Assembly: GCA_963070105.1 (NCBI GenBank)
Contig: OY718805.1
Span: forward strand, 5,452,001 to 5,516,000
Direction: 5' to 3'
DNA: 64,000 nt
From: Litomosoides sigmodontis
Taxonomy: Eukaryota; Nematoda; Chromadorea; Rhabditida; Onchocercidae
Both the position numbers and the translations under genes were made by a program. Below the pieces are notes generated by a model. That model was not told the DNA's origin. It was given only the letters and a program-made list of their open reading frames with translations, and searched no databases. Every line of letters starts with the position of its first letter. Position 1 is the stretch's first letter. Shown piece by piece: positions 1 to 13,100 of this stretch.

Positions 1-3000
1 ATAAAACAGAAATTAGTTTACAATGGAAGCAGTAATTTTGCAGAGTGGGATTAATGTTCGGAACATTTTCAATTGGCTGGGGACGGAGAGAGAGAGAGAG
101 AGAGAGAAGGGGAAAGGGAGGAAAGAAGGGAGGGAGAGGGAGAAAGGAAAGAGTTAGAATGGAAGATCTAGCTTCAACAACAAAACAATGCCAGGGCAGG
201 ATATCGATCTTAAGCATTGAGAATTAGACTGAATTAGAGAGAAGAAAGTACTGAGTGTTGGATGGATGAAGTGGTGAGAATAAGAAACACGCATTCATTT
301 TAAGATAGCCACTGAAATTCAATAGAATTTCCTGATCGATTTCATCTTAATGAATTTGGGACTAATGACCGGCCCATATCCATGCCAAAAAACCGATATC
401 CTACCACCACTTCCGAAAATAAGTGGTAATTCCATCAACATGAACTGTTCGCTTCCCAACATTCACTTCTCAAATTCCTCATTTAATGAGAGAGAGAGAG
501 AGAGAAATGGTGAAAAGGAATTAACTATCATCGTTTTATAATGGATTTGTATTAAAATCGTTTTCCTCAATTATTTCAATGGTGGAAATGATCGATGAAT
601 TCTGTCAACAAAAAAGGAACGAATGATGAAAAGTAATCGCTCGATGAGTCGCCTTTCATTTTTTTAAAAAAAAATCCCATTTATGGATGGATTTTTATCG
701 TTTCATCGATCTTCCATACAATTTTTTGCAACAAAACAGATAACTAATGGGCGTTTCAGTAGTGACACTTGCAAATTTCATTTCAATTTTATTCAAAAAC
801 TTTTACTGAGCGGTGACAACAAACGAAGTGGCATATCACGCATGAAATTTACAAATAAACACAAACAAAAAACTTACGAGCTTTCTGTATAGCAAATTCT
901 TAGCCAAATTTTTCCTCACACGTATTTGATACTTATTTTCGGTTTGTGAAGTCGAGTTTAACAACTCAGTTTCAGCTTTGTAATCTTCGCGTCTTGGGAG
1001 TGTTGGATGCGACATTAAAGTTTAAGGATTTTCCTTTTTTTTTTAAATCGAAATGAAATTAGAAGAAAAGAAGGGGTAATCGATGGAAGTAATTGATAAA
1101 TCGAAGACGAGGAAGCAAACATTACATTGTAAAACTTTCATATTTTCCAAAGCCCATAATAAATGACCGATGGATGCGGCGAAAGATGAGAGTAGCATTT
1201 TCAACATTCCTATGAGAAGGAAATTTTGAAAATACTTCCATTGATTGGATAATTTCAACTTCTTGTTTAATGAGAAAGCGTAAAATTAATTCGCTCATTT
1301 TTACTTTATCAAATAACGATCTACTAGACCATCTGATGCTCCTCACTTCGAGACTTCACATTGCTAAAATTCATAATGGTATTAATTTGATGGGAAATGT
1401 TGGACATGAACGCATGAGTAAATAAATGAAACTTTTGCTTTCAATCATTCCTTCATTCTCTTTTTTCATTTTGTTTTTTGAAAATAAAGGAAGCAATTTT
1501 TGAATTTAAAGAGAATTTCTCTCACATTTGCTTTTGATTCATCCTCCGTAATAATTAATTTCTGTAAAATTGCGATCATTCTGTTCGTAGATTGTTGAGA
1601 CTTCATGAGAGACTGTTGTTGAGAGACTTCATGCATTTTTCACATACTCAATGAATGACAGTGAATTGAACTTCAAATGAAGCGTAACTTTGAAGAGGTT
1701 TATGCACTAACGTTCCCTTCAAATGACTTCATAAAAATGAGTAAATATTTTTTTTCCCCTCCAATTCAACGAAAATAGGCTACCTTATTGGGAAAATATC
1801 CAATTCTTCCAATACTAACGTTCCTTAAATAATGCAATTAAGAAGTGAATTTCAAGGAAATTTTTTCTTCGCAAATTTACATGACTTTTTGTAATTTAGA
1901 AAAACTCAAATGAAAAATCGCATCTGAGCTTATTATGGAATGAAAAGAATTAGGACTAATGCCCCTTACACATCTTTACTGACGTACATTGTAGTATCAT
2001 GCAGATATCACGCAAAATGCGTAGTGCTCTGGACAATGTTTCCATATTTTTTTTTCACATTTGAAACTCCAATGAATTGCGCCAACGCTAAAGCAGATGA
2101 TGATGGTGGAGCAGGGATGTTCAGAGATAATAATATCATTTTATATCTCGTTTACCTAATTAAAAAAAATTTTCACAATGTAACACATATCTGTTGTTAT
2201 TCGGGTTGTTAAGTTAATCTTATTTTCATTCCGTCATAATTTGGGACAGAAAAAAAAGTTAGAATTTGACATTTTAAAGACTGTCAAGAATGTCGATTGC
2301 TCATTAAATATTGTCAAAATTATAAATTATTATTATTAACAAGCTTCAATCGCACAACGCCTCTTACCAATGACTTATTGAGCAACTTATTATCACTTAC
2401 TTACTCATCCATTTACCCGTACGGATCCATCAACGTAAACTAATAATGCAAATGGAAAAATGAATTTTCGTATTTGCAAAACATTGCTTCGTTAACAACT
2501 GAAAGCAAACTGCTCCATCACTTTGCTTATTTCTTGATATATTTGCTTATTACATCTGTTAATTACTCCCTCATCGTTGATTGATCAGAAGATTGCGAAA
2601 TTTCATTTCTGTACTGGAAATACTTAGTCACCTGAGTGAATGAACTTATAAAAAACAGCTCTCAAATTTAACGCAGCATTTTCTCTCTCTCTCTCTCTCT
2701 CGTTTTCCGATTGTTTTACAGATATTTTCTGTCTGATTATTGATTTTAAAATCCTCTGCAATTTTTTTTTTTAATTACAAAAAAGAGAATGAATGATTGC
2801 TGTTGTTTTGTTCAATTCAACAAGAATGTTGAAATAAGAAAGTGAGGAAATTAATTTTCTGTCCACAGCTATCGATTCTGAGGATTCCTTAGTTGCTATT
2901 TAAATTCAAAAATTATCATTTTTAAATTAGAAAAAGAATTCTGCAATCGCTAACTTTATGCTAGCACTTTGATAATTCATAACATTTTGCATCGCTGAAA

Positions 3001-5954
3001 AATCTTTCTCCTCCAACATTTTTTCGCACAAATTAGTTCAATTTGATATCTAAGCTTTAAGGAAAATTTAGAAGAATTTCACGAGTGTGCCTGAGGGGGA
3101 AAAAACTTTCAAAACTTGCACTTTCTTTTTTTTTGTATTTCAAGGAAATTTTTTATATTTCGTAAAAGATTAAAGTGTCATTTTATCGCTTCTCTAAAAA
3201 AGTTCTTTTCCCTACCTTTCATGTTTTTTTCGAACCATATCGATATTTGTAAAACAGGCATTAAACTGCTCAAGTATTTCTTTCTTACTGACAAAGTCGA
3301 CTTCAAAAATAGCCCGGCCTTGCTGAACTTTGTTCTTGGAAGCATAAAACCGATGGAAATAAGCTGCCAATATGAGTAGTATTGGTGAAGGAGGGATGAT
3401 CTTTTTAGTGTGTCATCAATGACTTTTCATTAAATTATACTCCATGGGATTAAAGTTAAAAGTTTGAAATTTTAGAAGTCCATGAAACGGTTAAGTGATC
3501 GCACTTCTTTCTCACTGATATCTGTTAATTGCTAGACCAAACTGAAAAGTATGTTTGAACTTACCTAAGGTAAGCTGGAGCACCTCTAATTACTTTAATC
3601 CACTACAGTTAGTAACTTGGTGATTTAGATGTGCAAGTAATGAAAAGGCAAATTAACACATAATTATTTACTTAATATTATACTAGAGCAAGTATGATGC
3701 CAGCAAAAAAAAGCTGGTAAGGTTCCGTTATTTTGAAATTTGTAAAATTTTCGGTTACATAAAAGATTATTGAAACTTTTTACAAGCACATTTTCATTTG
3801 AAATTTTATGTGTAACTTTATTATTTCTCATCACTGTACTGAATATATCAGTTTAGGAAATAAAATGATAAAGTTCACCAATTTAAAGCAATAAAACCAC
3901 TAACAATCATTGATGAGGAAAATGAAAATTGTAATGATAATGAGTGGGAAATAGAAATGAGTGGCTGCGCTGTTGTTGCTGTTGGACTGAAACAGAGTTT
4001 CAATCCAACAACATTTCAATTTCATCAAATCCTTCCATGGCGAACTGTCGATGAATAGAAGAAAGAAGTGACCGATGGTCTGTGGTGCAATATGTCGTGC
4101 GTCTCATATCTGAACTCTTTCAATATTAATATGAACTGACATTTGACATCTTAAATTGCATGCCACTGATTAAACGAGTTCAACACTGACGGCCGTCACA
4201 ATCACATCGCTGCTACAAATGTCTGACCTTTCTGAGAATCAATCCTTTTCGAAACGGTTAAATTTCATTGCAAACAATTTCCCTGTCAGTTGTCGTACCT
4301 TTTTCCTTGCAGTGAATGGAATTACTTCTTTTTGTTCGCTAATTAAACACTATGTTTGCTTGCACTAAACTCATGCGCTTCTCTCCATTCCACTTCCTGC
4401 ACATTTATTTTCACAACTCTTCTCCCTTAAATTAATTTCCAAGAGGTTTGAGCATCACTCTTTTCCAAATTGATAATTGATCAGCTCAGCTCATCACGTG
4501 GATGTGGACGTCTCTTTTCTTTTCAATAGCTCAACACGGTCTTTTTTTTGCTTAACGATTCTCTGTTCTAAAAGATCGTATAATCAAGCTACTCCGAAGT
4601 TCCAATTTTAGCATTTTAAATTATGAATTAATTAGTAAGCAATTTGCTCCGTTAATTTATATCGCAGATGGAATCTCTCTGTATGCTTGAGACATTGTTC
4701 ATGAACTGAGCGTACTACTGTAAGCGAACAACAATAAGCGTGCGTAATTGCAATAAATGCAAATGTATGTAAGTTTGAATGAAACAGTTGGAGATTGATG
4801 AGGACGGTGATAAACTTCACTGACTTCAATTCTTCCAGTTTGCGTTTTTGAATGGATTATTCTAACTTGTGTTTTTTTTCGTCCTATTTATCCACGTCAT
4901 CTAATGTTTTCTCTTTCTCCATCTAATTCATGTTTTCTCTTTCTCTTTCTTTTAACAAAACAAAAACATTTCGTTCCGTGGAATTTCCTTCGTAATGATG
5001 AGAAGGCGATAAACAGAACAATCAGGAAATTCCGGTATTCTCACAAACTAACTATTAACTCCCTACCTCTCTCAGTTCTCACATTCCCACAATAAAATTT
5101 TTTTTCTTATTTCTTTCAAATCTGAGTTTTGGTTTATTTGCTATTGCTACTTTTAGTGTGCAAACTTTCGTCGTCGGTTCCTTGATGTTATCAACCGGAT
5201 TAAGAATAAATTCCTCGTTCACTGATAAGTAGTTGGAATAAATAATCTGTTTAATCAAGGTGACGCTTTTGTATTCCAGTACTTTCCCGACAGCACGATC
5301 ATTCCACGTTCACAGTTGAGCGTAGATTTAAACGTTTCTGTCAATAATTCATTTCGGTTTCGGGAAGAATTTCCCATGATCTTTCGATATTTACCGAATT
5401 ATAAAATATTTCCTCTGATTGTTTCAAATCTTTTCAAATAAATCACGAAATTAGCGGACAACCATCTACCGTACTCGGTTAACTTTTCTCAGACTAAATT
5501 CAGTTTCATTTCAAATTGAAATAACTTTCCTTTTTAAAGCAACAGTTTTATATTACTTATTATGATATTAGAGGACATCATTTGTGTACTGCGCCAGATC
5601 TTTCGCGTCTTGAAATGCTCCCTAAAATTCATCAATTAAAATAATTGCAAAAATTTAAATTAACGCTGAAATTGGTGGATTTTGCAGTAAAATTCCGGCA
5701 ACGCTTTCCATTAATATATCATTGCAGATGATTATTTCATAGCAGTTAGATCGAAAAAATCTCATATGTTCAAATTCCGTTTTTGGTACTGCCGGCATTT
5801 ATGATAAACTGAAAAAATTGTAAGAAAAATTTTAATGAATTAAAAATTGAAAAAGTCCTAAATGAATAGCGCATCGTGCAACAAGGTCAATTAGTTTTTC
5901 ATTTTTAAGTCAGTGCGCTAGAATCAAAAGCCTTAATTTAGGGATTCTTCGAAA
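1..5954. other. Gene-poor region, no gene supported
   Basis: Only short open frames with no recognisable protein and no chain of phase-compatible exons. The DNA is AT-rich with many homopolymer runs and short GA/CT tracts (about 86-107, 488-505 and 2681-2701). It could be intergenic, or could hold upstream control DNA for the hydrolase gene that follows. I see no tRNA, rRNA or mobile-element gene. Confidence 0.5.
86..107. repeat. GA dinucleotide microsatellite
   Basis: Uninterrupted GA repeat inside a wider purine-rich strip that runs to about 155. Similar GA/CT tracts recur at 488-505, 2681-2701, 21487-21535 (imperfect), 50365-50391 and 61741-61757, so this dinucleotide class is scattered through the gene-poor parts of the window. 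Confidence 0.85.
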
Positions 5955-7941
5955 ATGACGAAAGTGATAAGGAGTGAGTGTGAGGTAGTACTGAGTGGGA
6001 AAAATGGAGAAATGAAAAGTGATGAAATCATTGAACTGACCACTATAATCGATGAGCAAAAAATCGGTTACTGCAAATATGGTTGTGGCAAATACGTTAT
6101 GCTGTTCATTTGTGGCGGAGTTGGCAAGTTTCAGCACTTTTTTTGTAATTTTTTAAACAGAAAAGGAGAAAAATGGAATAAATTAAACAAGTTCATAGGA
6201 AATAAAACTCTTTTCGAAAAGTGTTAGCAGTAAAATTTTGAAGATCTGTTATTCCGTTTTAGAGAAAATTGATAATATTACTCATTAAGAAATTATGAAA
6301 AATGCGCAGCTTACTTTTTCAATTACAGGCTGTTATGCTAAAGACTTCCCAGGAAAATTGTTGAGCTCTTTTAATCCTAATAATTATACAATTATTTGCA
6401 TTGATCCACCTGGTTACGGTAAAAGTCGTCCTCCAGACAGGTACACTCACATTTCAGTGCAGGTTATCTCAGAAGAATACCTTCGTCTGATTTGTTTATT
6501 TATTTATTTACATACTTATTCACTCCACTATTACTTCTCTTTCATTTAATTCAAGTAAATTTTCAGAAAACAAGAAGTAAATCGATGCATGAAGGATGCA
6601 CCCTTTTGCATAAAGCTTATGCAGGTCTCACTCCATTAGCTCCTTCTTTCACAGCGCATTAATAAAAAATTATTAGGAATCATTTAATTTATTCAAAAAT
6701 AAGAAACGACTTATATCGCTTGATAATTTCATCTAACAAATACCTATTGCTTGAAATTCTTGAAAATGAACATTTGAAATGCCATTTCAGGTTTCTTCCC
6801 ATTTTACATTTTAAATTCTTCCACTTTCATCCAAGTGTACTTAACCTAAATAAATACTTTACGACATTTCAGCAGCTGAACTTGACACCTTTCGTGGTAC
6901 TTGGCTGGAGCGAAGGCTCTCGAACGGCAATCCATGTTGCCGGACAAGGGAAACACCTGGTGAAAGGCGCTATCTTATTGGCCTCAGCTACTCGCATTGA
7001 TCAGCGCGGAGCGCGTGTTTTCCGTGGTATGATTTTGATCGAGCTTGTTGAAATCTTAATAAATTACTTTTTTTTCCTTTCAACGAGAACGAACAAAAAT
7101 GGCGGTTTAATATTCCACTTTAAAGTTTCACTATTTAAATTGTTCGGAGAAAAATGTGAGAGGAAATGAAAAATTTTGGTTTCTGTGCTTCAGGTATGCG
7201 AAATGCAAACCAGTGGTTGCCGGACGCAATGGAAGTGTACTTGAAGCACTATCCAAAGGAATTTGTTGAAAAGCAATGGGCTGACTTATGTGATGTCGTT
7301 CAACAGTAAGTGAGTTTGACTTAGGATCTTCTCCCTTTTCAGATCTTGATTTGGTTGATCACCAGAAATCCGTATAAAACACGTTTCCACTTAGCAAGAA
7401 TTAGTTTATTCAAAATTTTGATATTACTGGAATTTGCATTGTTAACAAAAATGATAAGAATAATCCAACATCAGCATGGGTGCGTGACATTGTCGCCTTC
7501 CAAAATTTCAACTAAATTTTTTGAAAATTTTAGAGTGTATGATTTGTTGGGAGGACGTTTTCCGTCGGATTATTTGTTACCTAACTTAAAGATCCCTGTT
7601 TTGGTTATGACTGGTGGTATGGATAGATTCTGCGGGGATCCCAAATACTTTGAAACTGTAATTGCCAATTGCAGGTATGTTTTTAACGTAAGCTGTAGCA
7701 ACTTCAGTTTGTGCCTTTCAACTGCTGTCAAACAGAAAAGAAATAAAAAAAGTATGCTAGTATAGAAGAAATTTCCTACCTCGATGTCTGGTATGAAGAG
7801 ATTCAATTTACTCAACAAATTATTTTCAGAACTGAGCAGCATTTGCTTGGCGGCCACGATTTCTTCTTGAAGTATCCAGGATGGTTTGCAGGTAAAGTCA
7901 ATGACTTCATTGTTGACGTCAAAAATCACTTTTTCTACTAA
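5955..7941 (+). CDS. BPHL-like alpha/beta hydrolase (valacyclovir-hydrolase family)
   Basis: Seven exons: 5955-6123, 6329-6440, 6567-6624, 6873-7026, 7194-7305, 7534-7674 and 7830-7941. Together they give 285 residues with every intron phase matching. The protein aligns along its length with human biphenyl hydrolase-like protein, a serine hydrolase of the alpha/beta-hydrolase fold that cleaves amino-acid esters and, in relatives, homocysteine thiolactone. Visible landmarks are the PPGYGKSRPPDR loop, the nucleophile elbow GWSEG (Ser126), an acid residue in MTGGMD (Asp232) and a base in GGHDFF (His258), which complete the catalytic triad. The first intron (6124-6328) appears to begin with GC (GCAAGT), since no GT donor in the right phase lies nearby; this phase-1 junction restores a glycine expected by the family. 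The start is the first in-frame ATG. The mammalian enzyme has a mitochondrial leader, but I see no clear one here. A poly(A) signal follows at 8112. Confidence 0.88.
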
Positions 7942-10083
7942 TTCTCATCCAAATATTTGAGATTAATGCTGTTTAGAACGAAGAGCAAAATTCAACTACC
8001 ACTACTTGTTTTACTTAATTGATTAACGAATTCGAATACTTTCTGTAATTCTATAATTAATTGTTGTAGAAGTGAAGAGATCAATACTTTTGCATCCTTC
8101 TGCTTTTGTCCAATAAAAAAATCTGTACTTTTCATCGGTGTATTAACAGGAAGTTAAATATCAAATCTCTGAATAAAACTCAACAATGTTAATTTTTGGA
8201 GTTCAAAAATCGATGCGACCTTGCAATGGTTTGGTGGGCCTTGATTGAGGAATGAGGCTGTGCGTGGTTCAGGCTCAACTGATTAAATGATAAAGCGAAT
8301 CATCGACAAATGATAGCAATATCTGTGAGACTTCTGAAATAAGTTTTCAGTTCAGTAAAAAGCTAACAGCTTTATATGTTTCTAAAAATTCTGCGAAAGA
8401 AATTGAACTAAAAATTTTAAATTAGACTTCTAAATTTATGAGAATAAAAAATTATTAAAGAAATAAGTTTTATTGGAAGCTGAAAAACGTTTTTGACATT
8501 TGATAATCCACGTTTCCTCTGAATTCCAAAATTTTTAATTTAGCATCATAGGGATTAATGAATTTGATTAGCAGGAAGAAGTAACCGGAGTGATTGACAA
8601 AGTTCTAAGCAAACTGTCGTTGATATCATTTATCCGTTCCAGCGCTATAGAAAATAATGTTTCGGTGCATCATTTATTATTTATAATCCCTAAAATAAGG
8701 TTGAAAGTATTTTAAGCTCATGTTTGTTTCACTTAAATGATAGGTGAGGCCTTAAAAAATGAAAGGCTTCCGGTCAGTGCACAATGTAGAAAATTTTTGA
8801 ATTTCATGCTAATCATTTCTTTGACAACACGAATTCTCATCAATTTTAGCTGAATCATTAAAGCATTTTGCTGTAATGCATAATTCTTTAAAAATTAAAG
8901 TTTTCAAAAATCAGAGTTGCTCGAGCAGTTTATAACTTTCTTCTTTCTTTAGCTTCCAATACAGTTTATAGTGTAAAGTTAGTGGAAGAGGTAAAGTTAA
9001 CTTTAAGATGTAATTAACTAATTTTCACCTGTTAACTAAAAATACATTGAATAGCTCTATATTAGAGAATTGATTAAAGTATTACTGAAAAGTTACTCCT
9101 GTTATTGTAATGAAAAATTAGAATGTTCGGGAAGTATGTAGTATTTCAAAGGAGATCTTCTCATTTCTAGTACAAATGATATTCTGACAACAGCAAATTT
9201 ATCAGAATAAGGTAAATGAAATTTAAGGCTTGCGAAAGACTAAAAATTAAAGTTGCTGAACCATCGAAGCGATGTGGGCTAAATTCGCGCAACTACAACA
9301 TTCAGCATCGCACCTTTTGAGTAGAAGTTCCAAATTTCACATTAAAATATCAGATGACAACGAAACGGAAGATTAAGCACTCTAACATATTTTGTATTTA
9401 TATGAAACCTTTCACTGACACACCTGCCGACAGCATCCTCGAATTTCGTCTGCTAGGAGAGAAAGGCAAGCGAACAGAGTGAAGAAATCGATTTAAACCA
9501 TGAATCACTGAATAATTTGTGCTTATTTTCCCGAAGAAAAGGATTAGAGTGAAGGAGCGAGAGGAAGAGATGGAGACATTTCAGGCAAAGGGGGAAGTAG
9601 TTTTATAAGGTACCTGTGCATTTTGTTTAAATTGTTGACCTTGACAGAGCCTCGTACGTAGCAGCACACCGCAGATGTTCAGGCTTACCTCTAGAAACGT
9701 CACTCAGTAGGAAGTCCCCAAGGTTTAGCTCTTTCGATCTTCCCCAGTCCCTCCGCTAACCTTATTTATCACCAACTCCAACGTGAACACTGCACAGGTC
9801 TTCGTTTAGCTGGGACATTTTATAGCAATTCGCTCCACTCCTGTTATCCAAAGCAAAATGAACGTCGAAACGGCCCGTTAATGCGTGTGATACGTCTTTT
9901 CGCAGAGGTCATACATTGCTCACGTGGCAAGGCGTAGTGACGGCATTCTCTTTCGAATGTTACCTTGTTTGGAGGGTTGAGGAAGCGCGTTTGAAATGAT
10001 CATGGCGGTATTTGATTGGCGTAATTTCTCTTCCATACTCCCTGCTTTTAATACTTCAGGTTGAGTTTTAGTCTGTTATTTTA
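7942..10083. other. Intergenic region before the cortactin gene
   Basis: No coding exon recognised. The stretch from about 9400 to 10000 is less AT-rich than its surroundings and lies directly upstream of the cortactin start, so it is the likeliest place for that gene's promoter, but no specific element can be named. Confidence 0.4.
8112..8117 (+). terminator. Poly(A) signal of the hydrolase gene
   Basis: Canonical AATAAA about 170 bases after the stop codon of the BPHL-like gene, on the same strand and followed by an A-rich run. Confidence 0.55.
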
Positions 10084-10126
10084 ATGTGGCGCTCACAAGT
10101 TGCTGTAACGCAGAAAGAGAAATTGA

Positions 10127-10161
<35 letters not shown>

Positions 10162-13100
10162 CAGGAAGAATTAGACGACTGGGATACTGACCCAGACTTT
10201 ATTGTAGGTTTCCGGATTGCAATTAGTGTGACATTGGTCATTTCGGAATATAAAAAAATCGGTCAGAGATCATTCAATATCGACTTTCCAATAATTTTCA
10301 TGTCAAAAAAATGAAATTTCATTTCCTTAAAATATAGAAGAATAAAGCAGTGCTACAGGGATTGCTGAACGGAAGTATAATACAATACAGTAGTCTGAGC
10401 AACCATCAATCAAGAATATGGAAATTATTGCGTAAATTTGAAACTATCGCTTTCCAGAATGATGTAAATGAAAAAGAAAGTCGTTGGGGTGCAAAGACCA
10501 TTGAAGGATCTGGTCATCAGGAATCAGTTTCATTAGATCAATTGCGCAAAGAAGTAATTGCAAATGACAACTTAATAAGAGTAAGTTTTGTTTTTTGTAA
10601 AGTGGTTGGTGAGACTTTTATAATGTTTATCCTCAGGTCGATTCTATTCTTTATTAGTAAAACGACTCTTTATGATATAACAGTGGCTTACATTTTTTAA
10701 TACATTGATGTTAAAAATTCGAAAATATCACTATAGGAAGTTTTCGATAAGCTTGAAGGTCAATTTATTTATCAATAATTTTGTTGTAGGCTAAAAAGGA
10801 AGCGGAAATGCCAAAAGCAAGTGAAGGGTACGGTGGAAAATTTGGGGTGCAAAAGGACCGCATGGATAAGGTTTTTATCATATTTCAGTTTCAGACTTAC
10901 GGAATCCACTTTTAGCACTGAATTATCTTTCAAAAATGATTGTAAGACAAAACTGATTAAGTAAGCCGTGCTTTTGCATTACAAAAATGATGTTAAATGC
11001 AGTGCGCCAAAACATGGGAATATGATGGAAAAGTTGACAAACACGCATCACAGAAAGATTACGCTAAAGGTTTTGGTGGGAAATATGGTGTTGAATTGGA
11101 CCGAAAAGATAAAAGTGCTGTCGGTTGGGACGAAAAGATGGTTCTTTCTAAACATGGAAGTCAAATAGGTAACGAAAATATTGTGAACTTTTTTTGTCTT
11201 TTATTTTTTTTTTGTTTCCTCTTTTTGCAAATTCCTTTTCCCTGTTTTTTTGGCGTTTGTATAATGACTCACAATTATGTGTGGTCGATCCACGCAAAAT
11301 ATGGATTACAAAAAACGTATTTTTTCTTTTGTTATATCAACACGTGTTTTTTTAGCATGTGTTTTGATTATTTATTACTTTAGCATTTTTATACCAATTT
11401 TTAGATTATGCGAAAGGTTTTGGTGGGAAATTCGGGATTGAAACTGATAGAAGAGATAAGAGTGCACTTGGTTGGGACGAGCATGAGAAACTACCACAGC
11501 ATGAGAGCCAAACAGGTATGGATTTGGACCTTACTGATGAATTCCTGCATTTTACAGATTGTGAAGTATGTTGTTTTCAAAACTTCAAACTTCAAGCTAT
11601 AAGAATCGTGAATTATTTTAAAAGAAGTTTGTAGATTACAAAAAAGGCTTTGGCGGAAAGTTTGGTATTCAAGAAGACCGCAAAGATAAAAGTGCACATG
11701 GTTGGGAAGAACATGAAAAGCTACAGCAGCATGAAAGTCAAACAGGTACAACTTGAAACTTTTTAAAATCTTCCTTGTTCTGTGCACTTTGGAGCATTCA
11801 TTATAAATTACAGATTACAAGAAGGGATTTGGTGGTAAATTTGGAATTCAAGAAGATCGTAAAGACAAAAGTGCAGTTGGTTGGGAAGAACATGAAAAAC
11901 TGCAGCAGCATGAAAGCCAGACAGGTACAACTTGAAACTTTTTAAAATCTTCCTTGTTCTGTGCACTTTGGAGCATTCATTATAAATTACAGATTACAAG
12001 AAGGGATTTGGTGGTAAATTTGGAATTCAAGAAGATCGTAAAGACAAAAGTGCAGTTGGTTGGGAAGAACATGAAAAACTGCAGCAGCATGAAAGCCAGA
12101 CAGGTATCACTTGAGAGTTTTTAAAAATCATTGTTTATTCTGCACACTTTATAGCGTTCATTGCAAACTGCAGATTACAAGAAAGGGTTTGGCGGTAAAT
12201 TTGGAATTCAAGAAGATCGTAAAGACAAAAGTGCAGTTGGTTGGGAAGAACATGAAAAACTGCAGCAGCATGAAAGCCAGACAGGTATCACTTGACAGTT
12301 TTTAAAAATCATTGTTTATTCTGCACACTTTATAGCGTTCATTGCAAACTGCAGATTACAAGAAAGGGTTTGGCGGTAAATTTGGAATTCAAGAAGATCG
12401 TAAAGACAAAAGTGCAGTTGGTTGGGAAGAACATGAAAAACTGCAGCAGCATGAAAGCCAGACAGGTATCACTTGACAGTTTTTGAAAATCATTGTTTAT
12501 TCTGCACACTTTATAGCGTTCATTGCAAACTGCAGATTACAAGAAGGGATTTGGTGGTAAATTTGGAATTCAAGAAGATCGTAAGGACAAAAGTGCAGTT
12601 GGTTGGGATGAACATGAAAAGTTGGCAACACATCAGAGCCAAGTAGGTAGGTATTTAGAATTTCTTCTGCTATCCTGAAAGATTTTCGATCGGAATTTCT
12701 GACAAGTTTTGATTATGTTTGCTTGCCAATTTTTTCAAACACTTTTCTATAATTTTCCAAGCCCCACTTCTTTAATATTTAACAAATTTTAGATTATAAG
12801 AAGGGATTTGGCGGAAAATTTGGTATTCAAGAAGAGAGAAAGGACAAAAGCGCTATTGGTTGGGATGATTATGAAAAATTAGGGCAGCATAAAAGTCAAA
12901 CAGGTGTGCATGAATGAGTTAGTTTCCGTTTTTCTACTTATTTTCGTAGTAAGGCTATTTTATTTAATGCATTTCAAAATTTTAGATTACAAAAAAGATT
13001 TTGGTGATGTACAAGAAGACAACCATGATAAATCGGCAGTGCACTATCAACATTATAAAGAGCCTGCGCAATATGAAAGCCAAAAGGATTATACTAAGGG

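Noticed and set aside
11491..11787. 98-codon frame antisense to the cortactin HS1 exons
   Set aside because: Shadow of the coding strand; it crosses introns of a well-supported gene.
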